Source: Rarobacter faecitabidus (GTDB taxonomy: Bacteria > Actinomycetota > Actinomycetes > Actinomycetales > Cellulomonadaceae). From it: a stretch of DNA of 64,000 nucleotides. The notes below the pieces were generated by a model. That model was not told where the DNA came from and made no database searches. It worked only from the letters and a program-made list of their open reading frames with translations. The stretch lies in assembly GCF_006716265.1 (NCBI RefSeq), contig NZ_VFOS01000001.1, positions 1,488,001 through 1,552,000 of the forward strand, read 5' to 3'. The translations under genes and the position numbers were made by a program. Shown here in pieces: positions 36,278-54,363 of the stretch. Every line of letters starts with the position of its first letter. Position 1 is the first letter of the stretch.

Positions 36278-37782
36278 GACCCGTTCACCCGCTCCAGGAC
36301 GAGTTCGCGGGCGCGTCCGGCGTCGGCCTGCCCCTTGGTGGCCTTCATGACCGCACCGATGATAGCGCCGATCGGTCCGAGATTGCCGCTCTTGATTTTT
36401 TCGACGATGTCCGGCTGCGCGGCGAGCGTTTCATCGATCACGGCGAGCAGCAGTCCATCATCGGACACGACCTCGAGGCCGCGATCCTTGACGACTTGGG
36501 CGGGGTCGCCCTCACCGGCGAGCACGCCCGACAGCACCTGGCGGGCGAGTTTGTCGTTGATGGTGCCAGCCTCGACCAGCGCCTGGAGCTGGCCGACCTG
36601 GGCGGGAGTGATAGCCAGATCGGCGATGCCGACCTCCTGCTCCTTGGCGACGCGCGCCAATTCACCCATCCACCACTTGCGGGCCCCGGCGGCGGATGCG
36701 CCAGCCGCAACCGTCGCCTCGATCAGTTCCGTGGCGTCGGCGTTGATGACGTCGCGCATCTCCAGATCCGAGTATCCCCACTCGGCCTGCAGCCGCTTGC
36801 GTCGCACAGCGGGAAGCTCGGGTAGCGACTCGCGGATCTCCTCGACCCACTCGCGGCTCGGGCTGACGGGAGCAAGATCGGGTTCCGGGAAGTACCGGTA
36901 GTCCTCGGCGTCCGACTTCACGCGTCCCGGTGAGGTCTCTCCCGTGTCCTCGTGCCAGTGCCGCGTCTCCTGAATGACCTTCTCCCCCGCGTCGAGGATT
37001 CCCGCCTGGCGGGACACCTCGAAGCGAACGGCCCGCTCGATCGAGCGGAACGAGTTCACGTTCTTGGTCTCGGAGCGGATACCCAGCGGCGAGGAGGGAG
37101 AGGGGCGAAGCGAGAGGTTCACATCTGCGCGGACGTTGCCCTGCTCCATCTTTGCCTCGGAAACCCCGAGTGCGCGGAAGATGTCGCGCAGCGTCTGCAC
37201 GTAGGCCCTCGCCACCTCGGGCGCCCGCGCGCCGGCGCCCTCGATGGGCCGGGTGACGATCTCGACGAGCGGGATGCCGGCCCGGTTGTAGTCGACGAGC
37301 GAGTACGCGGCGCCGTGGATGCGGCCGCCATCGCCGCCGACGTGCGTGTTCTTCCCCGCGTCCTCTTCCATGTGCGCGCGCTCGATCTCGACGCGGAAGA
37401 TCGTCCCGTCATCGAGTTCGACGTCGAGGTGACCATCGAATGCGATCGGCTCGTCGTACTGGGAGATCTGATAGTTCTTCGGCACGTCCGGATAGAAGTA
37501 GTTCTTCCGGGCAAACCGGCACGTCTCGGCTATCTGGCAGTTGAGGGCCAGGCCGATGCGGATCGCGTACTCGACGGCGGTGCCATTGACGACCGGCAGG
37601 GAGCCCGGCAGGCCGAGCGACACGGGAGTCGTCTCCGAGTTGGGGCGAGCGCCGAAGCTCACGCCCGCGGCACAGAACATCTTGGTCTTGGTGCCGAGTT
37701 CGACGTGCACCTCGATGCCGAGGACCGGGTCGTACTTCGCGATGGCCTCGTCGTAGTCGACGAGATCGAACGTGGCCGCCAT
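36274..37782 (-). CDS. gatB: Asp/Glu-tRNA amidotransferase subunit B
   Basis: A 502-residue subunit that binds the mischarged tRNA and phosphorylates the aminoacyl group before amidation. Signatures: [18 protein letters not shown] at the N-terminus, [36 protein letters not shown] and a C-terminal YqeY-like tail. The ATG at 37782 overlaps the gatA stop (TAATG). It forms a trimer with GatA and GatC. Confidence 0.96.
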   Translation of the reverse strand: MAATFDLVDYDEAIAKYDPVLGIEVHVELGTKTKMFCAAGVSFGARPNSETTPVSLGLPGSLPVVNGTAVEYAIRIGLALNCQIAETCRFARKNYFYPDVPKNYQISQYDEPIAFDGHLDVELDDGTIFRVEIERAHMEEDAGKNTHVGGDGGRIHGAAYSLVDYNRAGIPLVEIVTRPIEGAGARAPEVARAYVQTLRDIFRALGVSEAKMEQGNVRADVNLSLRPSPSSPLGIRSETKNVNSFRSIERAVRFEVSRQAGILDAGEKVIQETRHWHEDTGETSPGRVKSDAEDYRYFPEPDLAPVSPSREWVEEIRESLPELPAVRRKRLQAEWGYSDLEMRDVINADATELIEATVAAGASAAGARKWWMGELARVAKEQEVGIADLAITPAQVGQLQALVEAGTINDKLARQVLSGVLAGEGDPAQVVKDRGLEVVSDDGLLLAVIDETLAAQPDIVEKIKSGNLGPIGAIIGAVMKATKGQADAGRARELVLERVNGS

Positions 37783-39296
37783 TACAGGACCTCCAACTCT
37801 GGCGCCTGCGCGAGCAGCGTTCCGCCCCATTTGTCTTCGAGTAGTTTCTCCAGCGCAGCGCCCACCCGGTAGAGGCGATCGTCGGCCTTGACCGGCGCGA
37901 GGATCTGGAATCCGACGGGCAGGCCATCGTCCGACAGTCCGGAGGGCAGCGAGATGCCCGGCACACCGGCGAGGTTAGCGGGGATCGTCGCGACGTCGTT
38001 CAGGTACATCGCCAGCGGATCGTCCAGTTTCTCGCCGAGCTTGAACGCCGTAGTGGGCGCGGTGGGCGAGACGAGCACATCGACCTTTTCGAATGCGGCG
38101 AGGAAGTCGCGCTGGATGAGCGTGCGGACCTTCTGCGCGCTGCCATAGTAGGCGTCGTAGTAGCCGGCGGACAGGGCATAGGTGCCGAGGATCACGCGCC
38201 GCTTGACCTCGTCACCGAAACCCGCCCCGCGGGTCGCTGCCATGACTCTTTCAGCGGTGACCGGGCCGTCCTCGGGCTCCACTCGCAGCCCGAATCGCAT
38301 GCCGTCGAACTTGGCGAGGTTGCTGGAGGCCTCGGACGGCATGATCAGGTAGTAGGCGCTGAGTGCGAGCGGGAAGTTCGGGCACGAGATCTCCTCGATC
38401 TGCGCGCCAGCGCCGCGAAGCAGGTCGAGCGCCTCGTTGAAGGAGGCGGATACTCCGGACTGATAGCCATCGCCGCTGAGCTCCGTGACGACGCCGACGC
38501 GCAGGCCGCTGAGGTCGCCTGCGGCACCTTGGCGCGCCGCCTCGACGAGGGCGGGAAGCGGCTCGTTGATGGAGGTCGAGTCGCGGTCGTCGTAACCGCC
38601 GATCAGCTCGTGGAGCAGCGCCGAATCGAGCACCGTACGCGTGACGGGACCCGCCTGATCGAGTGAGCTGGCCATGGCGATCAATCCGTAGCGAGAGACG
38701 CCGCCGTAGGTGGGCTTGACGCCGACGGTGCCGGTCACCGAGGCGGGCTGGCGAATCGAACCGCCGGTGTCGGTGCCGATCGCCAGCGGGGCCTCGTAGG
38801 CGCCCACCGCGGCAGCCGATCCGCCGCCCGAGCCACCGGGGATCCGCTCGAGATCCCAGGGGTTCGCGGTGTTGCCGTACGCGGAGTGCTCCGTGGACGA
38901 GCCCATCGCGAACTCGTCCAGGTTCGTCTTTCCGAGGATGGGCAGGCCAGCGGCCTTGATCCTCTCGACGATTGTGGCGTCGTACGGCGGGATCCAGCCC
39001 TCGAGGATCTTCGAGGCAGCCGTGGTTTGAATGCCCTTCGTGACCACGATGTCCTTCACCGCGATGGGCACGCCCGCGAGTGGGGCGAGTTCTTCGCCCG
39101 CAGCGCGGCGAGCGTCGATCGCGTGCGCCTCAGCGAGCGCCTGCTCTCCGCTCACCTCGATGAAGGCGTTCAGCTTCGATTCCACGGCCTCGATACGGGC
39201 CAGGTGCGCGGAGGTGAGTTCGGCGCTCGACACCTCGCCGTGAGCGAAGAGTTCCGCCTGCTCAGCCGCGCTGAGCCTTGTTACGTCGTTCGTCAT
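37782..39296 (-). CDS. gatA: Asp/Glu-tRNA amidotransferase subunit A
   Basis: A 504-residue amidase-signature enzyme that releases ammonia from glutamine. The catalytic lysine is in PIAVKDIV and the Ser-cisSer-containing core is [27 protein letters not shown]. The start at 39296 is one base after the gatC stop; a longer frame running from 39449 overlaps gatC and is rejected. Confidence 0.96.
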   Translation of the reverse strand: MTNDVTRLSAAEQAELFAHGEVSSAELTSAHLARIEAVESKLNAFIEVSGEQALAEAHAIDARRAAGEELAPLAGVPIAVKDIVVTKGIQTTAASKILEGWIPPYDATIVERIKAAGLPILGKTNLDEFAMGSSTEHSAYGNTANPWDLERIPGGSGGGSAAAVGAYEAPLAIGTDTGGSIRQPASVTGTVGVKPTYGGVSRYGLIAMASSLDQAGPVTRTVLDSALLHELIGGYDDRDSTSINEPLPALVEAARQGAAGDLSGLRVGVVTELSGDGYQSGVSASFNEALDLLRGAGAQIEEISCPNFPLALSAYYLIMPSEASSNLAKFDGMRFGLRVEPEDGPVTAERVMAATRGAGFGDEVKRRVILGTYALSAGYYDAYYGSAQKVRTLIQRDFLAAFEKVDVLVSPTAPTTAFKLGEKLDDPLAMYLNDVATIPANLAGVPGISLPSGLSDDGLPVGFQILAPVKADDRLYRVGAALEKLLEDKWGGTLLAQAPELEVL

Positions 39297-39297
39297 C

Positions 39298-39591
39298 TCA
39301 CTCCTCGCCCAGGATCTGCGGCACGGCGAATCGGTCGTCCTCCGCCGCGGGCGCCGCAGCGAGCGCCTCGTCGACGGTGAGCGGCGGCCTGGGCACGTCC
39401 TCACGGAACACATTTGAGATCGGCAGCGGGTGGCTCGTCGCCGGAACATCCGCGGCGACGGCGCTAACCTGAGCGACCGAGTCGACGATGGTGTCGAGGT
39501 CTCCGGCTAGCCGCGCGATCTCATCGGGGCGCAGGTCAATGCGGGCGAGCGCCGCGACGCGCGCGACCTCGTCGGATGAGATGGTAGACAT
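39298..39591 (-). CDS. gatC: Asp/Glu-tRNA amidotransferase subunit C
   Basis: A 97-residue subunit that clasps GatA and GatB. Typical N-terminus [19 protein letters not shown] and the C-terminal [19 protein letters not shown]. First gene of the unit. TAGACT ends six bases before the ATG, a leaderless start. Confidence 0.95.
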   Translation of the reverse strand: MSTISSDEVARVAALARIDLRPDEIARLAGDLDTIVDSVAQVSAVAADVPATSHPLPISNVFREDVPRPPLTVDEALAAAPAAEDDRFAVPQILGEE

Positions 39592-39653
39592 GGTCCCAGT
39601 CTACGCGGTCGCAACTACCGCGGACCCGCCGCTACGACCCCTCGATACCCGTC

Positions 39654-42600
39654 TCAGGATTCATCCTGCAGGATGCCATCGAGCAGGCTCGTCGGATTGC
39701 CGAACCGGTGATTCGTCATCGACACGGCCTGCTCGCGCACGAAGGGCAGTACCTCGATGCGGCCGCTGGCCGTGACCGGCGCATCCCACACTGCGACCAA
39801 CGGCTCACCCTTGACCGCCTCCCACACGGGGCCACTGACCTCTCCCACCAGGCGAATCCTCGCTGGTGCCTGCCCGCGCGCGGCCGCCGAGCCCAGCCTC
39901 GCGAGCCAGGATGCCTCGTCCTCGCCGCGCACCTGAGCACCCAGGCTGCGAAGCGCTGCCACCACCGCGCCGGGCAGCAGGTCGGGCTCGGCCGAGACGG
40001 CGAGCTCACCGCCCGCGCGCAGTCCGGCCACGATCACCGTGAGCGAATCGGCCAACGGGGCATCCGCGCCGAGCCGGATCGTGGCGGCGGTGGGTACATA
40101 CCGCAGTATGTTCCGCTCGACGCCGAGTGCGCTCGGATCGGTGCCTGCGGCGTACGTCCGCGCGTAGTCCTCCTCGATGTGCGCGGCGGCCGCGAATGCC
40201 TCGTCGATGATCTCGCTGGGCACTACTCCGTCGAGGGCCGCGAGGAGTTCGACGACCGGCCCCGGAGGATGCGTCGCCGTCGCGGGACGATCGCGATCCG
40301 CCCGCGCCCACGTGCCGAGGCCATACAGATAACTGGGACCGCCTGCCTTGGTCCCCGCGCCGACCGCCGATTTCTTCCAGCCCCCGAACGGCTGACGCCG
40401 GACGATGGCGCCGGTGATCCCCCGATTCAGATAAAGGTTGCCGGCCTGGACCGACTCGAGCCAGACGCGCACGTCCGCTGGGTCGAGCGTATGCAAACCC
40501 GCCGTCAGTCCGTACTCGACCGCGTTCTGCAACGCTATCGCCTCCGTCAGGGTGGCCGCGGTCATGATGCCGAGGATCGGTCCGAAGAACTCGGTGAGGT
40601 GGAAGTCGCTACCCGGTCGCACCCCGTCGCGGATGCCCGGCGACCACAGCCGGCCCGATTCGTCGAGGCTGTGCGGCTGTACTAGCCAGCTTTCTCCCGG
40701 GCCCAGCTTCGTCAGGCCGCGCAGAAGTTTTCCGGTGGGCGGCTCGATGACCGGGCCCACCTGCGATGTCGGGTCATCCGGCCAACCGACGCGCATCGAA
40801 GTCGTGGCGTCGACGAGCTGGCGGCGGAAGCGCTCGGACCGGGCGGCCTCGCCCACGAGGATGACCAGCGATGCCGCTGAGCACTTCTGGCCGGCGTGTC
40901 CGAACGCGCTGCGCGCGATGTCGGCTGCCGCAAGGTCGAGGTCCGCCGAAGGCGTCACGATGATCGAGTTCTTGCCGCTCGTCTCGGCGAGCAGCGGCAG
41001 GTCGGAACGCCAGGACCGGAACAGCGATGCCGTGTCGTAACTGCCGGTGAGGATGACGCGGCCCACGGCAGGATGCTCGATGATGGCACGCGCGACGTCG
41101 CCTTCGGGCGCGTCGGCCAGGACGAGCACTTCGCGGGGGACTCCCGCCGCCCACAGCGCCTCGACGATCACCGCCGCGCAGCGGCGCGCCTGCGGTGCTG
41201 GCTTAATGATGACACCGGAGCCGGACGCTAGGGCGGCAAGAACTCCGCCCGCCGGGATCGCAACAGGGAAGTTCCACGGGGGAACGACCACGGTGACGCG
41301 CGACGGCACGAACTGCGCCCCGTCGACGCGCTCCAGATCGAGGGCACTGGCCGCGTAGTATCGGGCGAAATCGATGGCCTCGCTGACTTCGACGTCGCCC
41401 TCGGCGATCATCTTGCCGGTTTCGCTGGCGGCCACCTCTATCAGGTCGGCGCGCCGCGCTGAGAGTTGGTCGGCGGCGGCGAGCAGCACGCTCGCCCGTT
41501 CGTTCGCTGGACGAGCCGCCCAGGCGGGAGCGGCCTCTCGCACCCGGGTGACCAGGGCGACCGCCTGGTCCGCAGACGTCACCGCGCAGGCGGCCAAGGT
41601 GTCATTTCCGAGGGTACTGCGAGGAACGCGCGCCAGGATAGACCGGCCCCACGCGCGATTCGGGGCGAGTGCGGGATCGGTATCGGGTTCGTTGCGGAAG
41701 TCCCCCGCATCGCCGAGTTCGGACGCTGCTGCGGGGCGCGCCTGTACTGCTGCGGGGCGCGCCTGGTCACGACGCGGGGCGGGCACCACCATTGGGTCTT
41801 CGAGCGCCGCGACGGAGGCCTCGTACCTCCCCCGCTCCCGCCCGAAGAGATCCTCGCTGTCGTGGAGGTCGAAGACGGCCGACATGAAGTTGTCGCTGCT
41901 CGCGTTCTCCTCGAGTCGGCGAACGAGGTAGGCGATGGCGACGTCGAAGTCGTCCGGGTGGACGACCGGCGTGTAGAGCAGCAGTTGTCCGACATCCTTG
42001 CGAATCGCCGCCGCCTGCCCCGTAGCCATACCGAGCAGCATCTCGAAGTCGATGGCGTCTTCGATGCCGCGGTCGCCGGCGAGGAGCGAGAGGTGCGCGA
42101 TGTCGAAGATGTTGTGGCCCGCAATTCCCAGCCGGAGGTTGGCCACGCGATCCGGGGTCATCGCCCAGTGCAGCACGCGCAGGTAGTTCGTGTCGGTATC
42201 GACCTTGCGATCGTAGGTGGCCATGGGCCAATCGTGCATGACGGCATCGACGTGCTCCATCGCCAGGTTCGCGCCCTTGACCACGCGCACCTTGACCGGT
42301 GCGCCCCCGTCAGCGACGCGCCGCGCCGCCCATTCCTGTAGGGCGATCATGGCGCCGAGGGCGTCGGGCAGATACGTCTGCAGGACGATTCCCGCTTCGA
42401 GGCGGCGTAATTGAGGCTGGTCGAGGATCGCCGTAAAGACGCGGAGGGTCAGATCCAGGTCGCGGTACTCCTCCATGTCCAGGTTGATGAACTTCGGGGT
42501 CGGTGAAGCAGCAGCCAGTTCGTACAGGGGCGTCAGCTTTTCAACAACCTTGGCGACGGCCTCGTCAAAACTCCACATCGACAGTTGGCTGACGACCGCA

Positions 42601-43235
42601 GACACCTTGATGGAGACGTAGTCCACGTCGTCGCGGGCGAGGAAGTCCCTCGTGCCGGTGAGCCGCTTGTCCGCCTCGGACTCCCCCAGCACCGCCTCGC
42701 CCAGAAGGTTGAGGTTCAGCCTGTTGCCGTCGGCTCGCAGGCGCTGTATCGCGCCCGCGAGTTGATCCGGACGAGCATCGAGGATGAGGTGCCCAACCAT
42801 GGCGCGTAGCACCCGACGAGCGATCGGGATCACTATGCCCGGGATTGTCGGGGCGACGGCGGCGCCAAGTTTGATGGCGACACGCAGGTGCCATGGCAGG
42901 AACCTGGGAGTGATTCCGCCAAGTTTGGCGAGATTCCTAGCCGCGACCTTGAGCGACTCCGGCCGCATGACGCCATCGACGAACCCGACGGTGAAGGCTA
43001 GTCCGTTGTCGTCCTTCAGCACTCCAGCCAGGCGCTGGGCCGAAACGTCCTCCGGGTAGGACTGTGCCTCCCGGAGCCAGCGGTGAACGAGGTCGGTCAC
43101 CCGTGCCGAATCGATCGCGACGGGTGGCGCGTCCGGGCGGTGGCCCGCGAGTTCGAGGCGCGCGCTGTCGATTGCTAGCACCTTGCCCACGGCCTGGTGA
43201 ATCTTCTCCGGCTGATTCTTCTTGGGAGCGAGCAT
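39654..43235 (-). CDS. putA: Bifunctional proline dehydrogenase / P5C dehydrogenase
   Basis: A 1193-residue fusion oxidising proline to glutamate. The N-terminal half is the FAD-dependent PRODH barrel (VSIKVSAVVSQLS, FINLDMEEYRDL, VRVVKGANLAME, RLGIAGHN). A linker near 500-530 has short ARPAA repeats. The C-terminal half is an aldehyde dehydrogenase: VPPWNFPVAIPAGG, Glu in LAETSGKN, and catalytic Cys785 in GHAGQKCSA. The start follows GGCGGAGGATC. It is divergent from a LysR regulator 142 bp away, a probable controller. No N-terminal DNA-binding domain, unlike enterobacterial PutA. Confidence 0.96.
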   Translation of the reverse strand: MLAPKKNQPEKIHQAVGKVLAIDSARLELAGHRPDAPPVAIDSARVTDLVHRWLREAQSYPEDVSAQRLAGVLKDDNGLAFTVGFVDGVMRPESLKVAARNLAKLGGITPRFLPWHLRVAIKLGAAVAPTIPGIVIPIARRVLRAMVGHLILDARPDQLAGAIQRLRADGNRLNLNLLGEAVLGESEADKRLTGTRDFLARDDVDYVSIKVSAVVSQLSMWSFDEAVAKVVEKLTPLYELAAASPTPKFINLDMEEYRDLDLTLRVFTAILDQPQLRRLEAGIVLQTYLPDALGAMIALQEWAARRVADGGAPVKVRVVKGANLAMEHVDAVMHDWPMATYDRKVDTDTNYLRVLHWAMTPDRVANLRLGIAGHNIFDIAHLSLLAGDRGIEDAIDFEMLLGMATGQAAAIRKDVGQLLLYTPVVHPDDFDVAIAYLVRRLEENASSDNFMSAVFDLHDSEDLFGRERGRYEASVAALEDPMVVPAPRRDQARPAAVQARPAAASELGDAGDFRNEPDTDPALAPNRAWGRSILARVPRSTLGNDTLAACAVTSADQAVALVTRVREAAPAWAARPANERASVLLAAADQLSARRADLIEVAASETGKMIAEGDVEVSEAIDFARYYAASALDLERVDGAQFVPSRVTVVVPPWNFPVAIPAGGVLAALASGSGVIIKPAPQARRCAAVIVEALWAAGVPREVLVLADAPEGDVARAIIEHPAVGRVILTGSYDTASLFRSWRSDLPLLAETSGKNSIIVTPSADLDLAAADIARSAFGHAGQKCSAASLVILVGEAARSERFRRQLVDATTSMRVGWPDDPTSQVGPVIEPPTGKLLRGLTKLGPGESWLVQPHSLDESGRLWSPGIRDGVRPGSDFHLTEFFGPILGIMTAATLTEAIALQNAVEYGLTAGLHTLDPADVRVWLESVQAGNLYLNRGITGAIVRRQPFGGWKKSAVGAGTKAGGPSYLYGLGTWARADRDRPATATHPPGPVVELLAALDGVVPSEIIDEAFAAAAHIEEDYARTYAAGTDPSALGVERNILRYVPTAATIRLGADAPLADSLTVIVAGLRAGGELAVSAEPDLLPGAVVAALRSLGAQVRGEDEASWLARLGSAAARGQAPARIRLVGEVSGPVWEAVKGEPLVAVWDAPVTASGRIEVLPFVREQAVSMTNHRFGNPTSLLDGILQDES

Positions 43236-43377
43236 CGGATCCTCCGCCTCATCATTGCCAGCGTATGCCGGCGGTCATCGCAGAACTACTTGAATCCAGT
43301 CTGCTCCGCACGCTACTTTCGAACAAGCAAACGTTTACGCAGGATTACATTCGAGAAAACCGAACGATGGGGGCGCC

Positions 43378-44274
43378 GTGTTCGATGCACATAGGCTGCG
43401 ACTGCTGTTGGAATTGGATCGTCGCGGCACGGTCGCCGAGGTGGCCCGGGCGCTGAGTTACAGTCCGTCCACGATCTCGCAGCAACTAGGCACTCTCGAG
43501 CGCGAGGCGGGCTGCGAACTGATCATTCCTGCCGGGCGTCGCCTGCAGTTGACGCCGCAAGCGCAGGTGCTCGTCGGATACGCCGCCCGGATCCTGGATT
43601 TGATGGACGAGGCCGCCGCGGCCGTTGAAGCCTCGCGCACGGCCGTGGGCGGTACCGTCCGGCTCGCCGTGTTCCAATCGGCTTCACACTCTATGGTCCC
43701 GCACGCGCTGTCGGAGCTCGCCGCCGACTACCCGGAACTGCGGGTCGAGGTGACCGAGTTGGATCCAGAGGCCGCCCTGCTGCGAGTCGCGGCGCGTGAC
43801 TTCGACCTGGTGCTGGCCGAGCAGTACCCCGGCTATACGCGCCCGATCGTCGCGGAACTCGATCGCATTCCGCTGGCGCAGGACCGGATACACGTGGCGA
43901 CAGCATTGGGCAGCGAAGCACCACTGTCTATTGGCGATCTTGCTGATCGCCCCTGGGTCATGGAACCACTCGGAACTGCGAGCAGGCAATGGGCCTTGCA
44001 GACGTGCCGGCAGGTGGGCTTTGAACCCGACGTGCGGTTCGACACCGCGGACCTCGTGGCACAGGTGAAGCTGGTGAGAAACGGGAATGCGGTGGGGTTG
44101 CTGCCCGACCTCGTCTGGGCCGGCGAGAAGCCCGAGGTGAGACTCAGTGAGCTTCCCCACTCCCCGGTTCGCGAGATATTCTCTTCCGCCCGGCTGGCGA
44201 CCGCGGCCCGGCCGAGCGTCGTGGCCGTACGCACGGCGTTGCGTCGCGCCGCCGATGCCTTCGCCGCGCGCTAG
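43378..44274 (+). CDS. LysR-type transcriptional regulator
   Basis: A 298-residue LTTR: N-terminal winged helix (TVAEVARALSYSPSTISQQLGTLEREAG) and an effector domain of about 200 residues. The start is GTG at 43378. It diverges from putA, and LTTRs commonly regulate the adjacent divergent gene, so proline use is a plausible target; the ligand is not shown. The intergenic 43236-43377 has an AT-rich stretch (TTTCGAACAAGCAAACGTTT). Confidence 0.88.
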   Translation: MFDAHRLRLLLELDRRGTVAEVARALSYSPSTISQQLGTLEREAGCELIIPAGRRLQLTPQAQVLVGYAARILDLMDEAAAAVEASRTAVGGTVRLAVFQSASHSMVPHALSELAADYPELRVEVTELDPEAALLRVAARDFDLVLAEQYPGYTRPIVAELDRIPLAQDRIHVATALGSEAPLSIGDLADRPWVMEPLGTASRQWALQTCRQVGFEPDVRFDTADLVAQVKLVRNGNAVGLLPDLVWAGEKPEVRLSELPHSPVREIFSSARLATAARPSVVAVRTALRRAADAFAAR

Positions 44275-44504
44275 GCCAGCGACGGCTTCGGTGCGGGATG
44301 TGGCCAGCAATGCGCTGAGGCCCGAGCACCTGGGCCACCGATGCGCTGGAGCCCCCGACACCCTGGAGCCGCCGACACGCTTGGCACGGGCCGCCCGCCG
44401 ACAACTTTCGCGGCGGGTTGGTGCGTCAACGCGCTTGGCGCGAAGTAGGTCGGCGACGAACGGCCGCGGGTTACGACGAAGGATTTTGGTGTGTTGGGGG
44501 TATG

Positions 44505-44535
44505 ACGAAGGCCCACCGTGGTGGTGGGCCTTCGT
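44505..44535 (-). terminator. rRNA operon terminator
   Basis: ACGAAGGCCCACC and GGTGGGCCTTCGT form a perfect 13-bp stem with a five-base loop just after the 5S end. The stretch 44275-44504 between the LysR gene and this hairpin shows no gene. Confidence 0.85.
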
Positions 44536-44543
44536 TGAATGGG

Positions 44544-44662
44544 TGTTCGGCGGTGTCCTGCTCTCCCACCCCCTGGCGGGGGCAGTACCATCGGCGCTGA
44601 AGGGCTTAGCTTCCGGGTTCGGTATGGGTCCGGGCGTTTCCCCTTCGCTATGGCCGCCGTAA
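44544..44662 (-). rRNA. rrf: 5S ribosomal RNA
   Basis: On the minus strand the sequence begins TTACGGCGGCCATAGCG and includes CCCGGACCCATACCGAACCCG and GGAGAGCAGGACACCGCC, the 5S signature, at about 119 nt. Ends are approximate. It is the last gene of the rRNA operon, about 85 bp after the 23S gene. Confidence 0.95.
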
Positions 44663-44747
44663 CGTTGTCAGAGTGTTTACACGTGGGTGTGTTGGTTCTC
44701 TGGGAACCGTATAGTGGACGCGCACATTTTTTGGTGTGGTGTGTTGA

Positions 44748-49746
<4,999 letters not shown>

Positions 49747-50017
49747 TACAACGCCACACCCACCACAAAGGCAGATGTAACAACCATACAAATTACGCCA
49801 AAACTGGCATCAAAAAACCAACACCCACCTAAAAGGCAAATGCTGGACCAAACAAAAAGATGTCAAAACAACCAAACCAAACCCACCCACAACAGGCAAG
49901 CCAGCCCAGCCACCCCAACATCAATGGCATCAACTATCAAACACACTATTGAGTTCTCAAACAACCACCACACACCCAAACAACCAACCAAAGCCAGCGC
50001 AGCAGGGCAACCTCTCA

Positions 50018-50046
50018 AACCTACACCCCCCACAACCACCAGTCAA
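50018..50046 (-). promoter_or_regulatory. rRNA operon promoter, proximal
   Basis: -35 TTGACT at 50041-50046 and -10 TAGGTT at 50018-50023 with a 17-bp spacer, about 270 bp upstream of 16S. Between it and 16S lies a leader with TTTGAGAACTCAATAGTGTG near 49940-49960, a conserved processing element that can pair with the spacer. Confidence 0.65.
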
Positions 50047-50198
50047 ATCGCTCTGACCTGCGTTGTTCGGAGTGAGGCGCCACGCACACGAATCCCTAAG
50101 GATTTCTAGTGAGTGACTTGCCCGCGGGACCGTCCTCGCTTCGAGGCGCCTTGCGCTTCTCAGCTTGTCCGTCTCTCCCTGTCCGGGCGACATGTGAA

Positions 50199-50228
50199 AC
50201 ATTACGCGACTTGTTTCGCTCAGGTCAA
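50199..50228 (-). promoter_or_regulatory. rRNA operon promoter, distal
   Basis: -35 TTGACC at 50223-50228 and -10 TAATGT at 50199-50204 with an 18-bp spacer, about 455 bp upstream of 16S. The whole gap 49747-50371 between 16S and the ligA end contains the two promoters and leader but no gene I can support. Confidence 0.7.
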
Positions 50229-50371
50229 ATCGGCATTTCGGGCGGGGGGTTGCGTTGATATTTCAACGCTCCACCTCGGAATATTGGCCTGATCTGCCAC
50301 GATGGTCGAAAAATGGGTTGAGTGACGTGGGCCACATTTGCCCTTCCTCGTCCCGGGAACGCCGTATAGCT

Positions 50372-53536
<3,165 letters not shown>

Positions 53537-53549
53537 CCGTCGGGCGAGG

Positions 53550-53939
53550 TCAGCCCCCGGGGCGGGATTGATCGGTCACGCCGGTCTCGCGGCTCCATGA
53601 AGCCGTGAGTGCCCGGACAAGGGATCCGAGGTTGTCGGCGAGCCGTAGCGCGCTGGGTACATCGACGGCAATCCGCTGTTCCATGCCGTCCCCGATGTAG
53701 ACCTCAGTGTGGTCCGCGCCGTCACGAAGTTGGAGGCAGATGACCAGTTCGGTGGCGTTCCAATTGTCTCGGCCGCCCAGGTGGCCGCCGTGGCCCTCCG
53801 TCACCGCGAGGACCGGAATTTCAAGGAACTCGGACTGGTGGCGGTGATCATGGATGTGGTCGTCGTCGTGATGGTTGACGACGCACCAAGTCGGGCAGTC
53901 GGTGCGCTGCCAAGACGCTCTACGTGCGGAGGAGTGCAT
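53550..53939 (-). CDS. DUF6907-like hypothetical protein
   Basis: A 129-residue protein with the N-terminal motif CPTWCVVNHHDDDHIHDHRHQ: two cysteines and a histidine/aspartate-rich run that could bind a metal, as in actinobacterial DUF6907 proteins. A beta-rich core follows (AVDVPSALRLADNLGSLVRAL). Start at 53939 after AAAAGGAGCC; an upstream in-frame start at 53984 is rejected. It lies 78 bp downstream of an XRE gene on the same strand, probably in one transcript. Confidence 0.75.
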   Translation of the reverse strand: MHSSARRASWQRTDCPTWCVVNHHDDDHIHDHRHQSEFLEIPVLAVTEGHGGHLGGRDNWNATELVICLQLRDGADHTEVYIGDGMEQRIAVDVPSALRLADNLGSLVRALTASWSRETGVTDQSRPGG

Positions 53940-54017
53940 CGTCGGCTCCTTTTCGTGCGAGGTTGTTGGTGCATTGTGTACCAACCCTCTGACATCGAGG
54001 CGGCGCGCCGTCGCGGA

Positions 54018-54239
54018 CTACCCCTTCTCGAACAACTCGCGAGGATCGATACCCAGCCGGGTGGCGATGCGCTCGACCGATTGCAGCGTCAAGTTGCGCT
54101 CTCCGCGTTCCACACCGCCCATATAGGTCCGATGGACGCCCAGCACCTCGGCGAGTTCTTCCTGCGAAAGTTGACGTTCTTGCCTGTACTTGCGCAGGTT
54201 CTGTCCCACGGTACGTTGCAGTTCTCCGGTCACACCCAT
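54018..54239 (-). CDS. XRE-family regulator resembling R-M controller proteins
   Basis: A 73-residue single-domain Cro/C1-type helix-turn-helix protein. The helix-turn-helix (LSQEELAEVLGVHRTYMGGVERGERNLTLQSVERIA) matches the pattern of controller (C) proteins of restriction-modification systems (HRTY...VERGERN). The start could also be ATG 54260; 54239 is preferred because 54260 sits only three bases from the -10 TAGACT. No methylase or endonuclease gene is adjacent, so this is probably a stand-alone autoregulator paired with the DUF6907 gene. Confidence 0.75.
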   Translation of the reverse strand: MGVTGELQRTVGQNLRKYRQERQLSQEELAEVLGVHRTYMGGVERGERNLTLQSVERIATRLGIDPRELFEKG

Positions 54240-54260
54240 ACGGTCACGCACGCGCCACAT

Positions 54261-54278
54261 ATGAGTCTACAGACTTAT
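54261..54278. promoter_or_regulatory. Palindromic operator over the XRE promoter
   Basis: ATGAGTCT-AC-AGACTTAT is an 18-bp inverted repeat with one mismatch. Its arm contains the -10 hexamer TAGACT of the XRE gene. A bound XRE dimer would occlude the -10, so the site is probably autoregulatory. Confidence 0.7.
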
Positions 54279-54363
54279 GAGTAGCGCGGGCTTCGCGAGG
54301 CGGGCGGCCCATCGCGCGTGTTGGCGCAGGTGGCCGTCAGTCGCCACGGCGGCCGCGCGCTGG

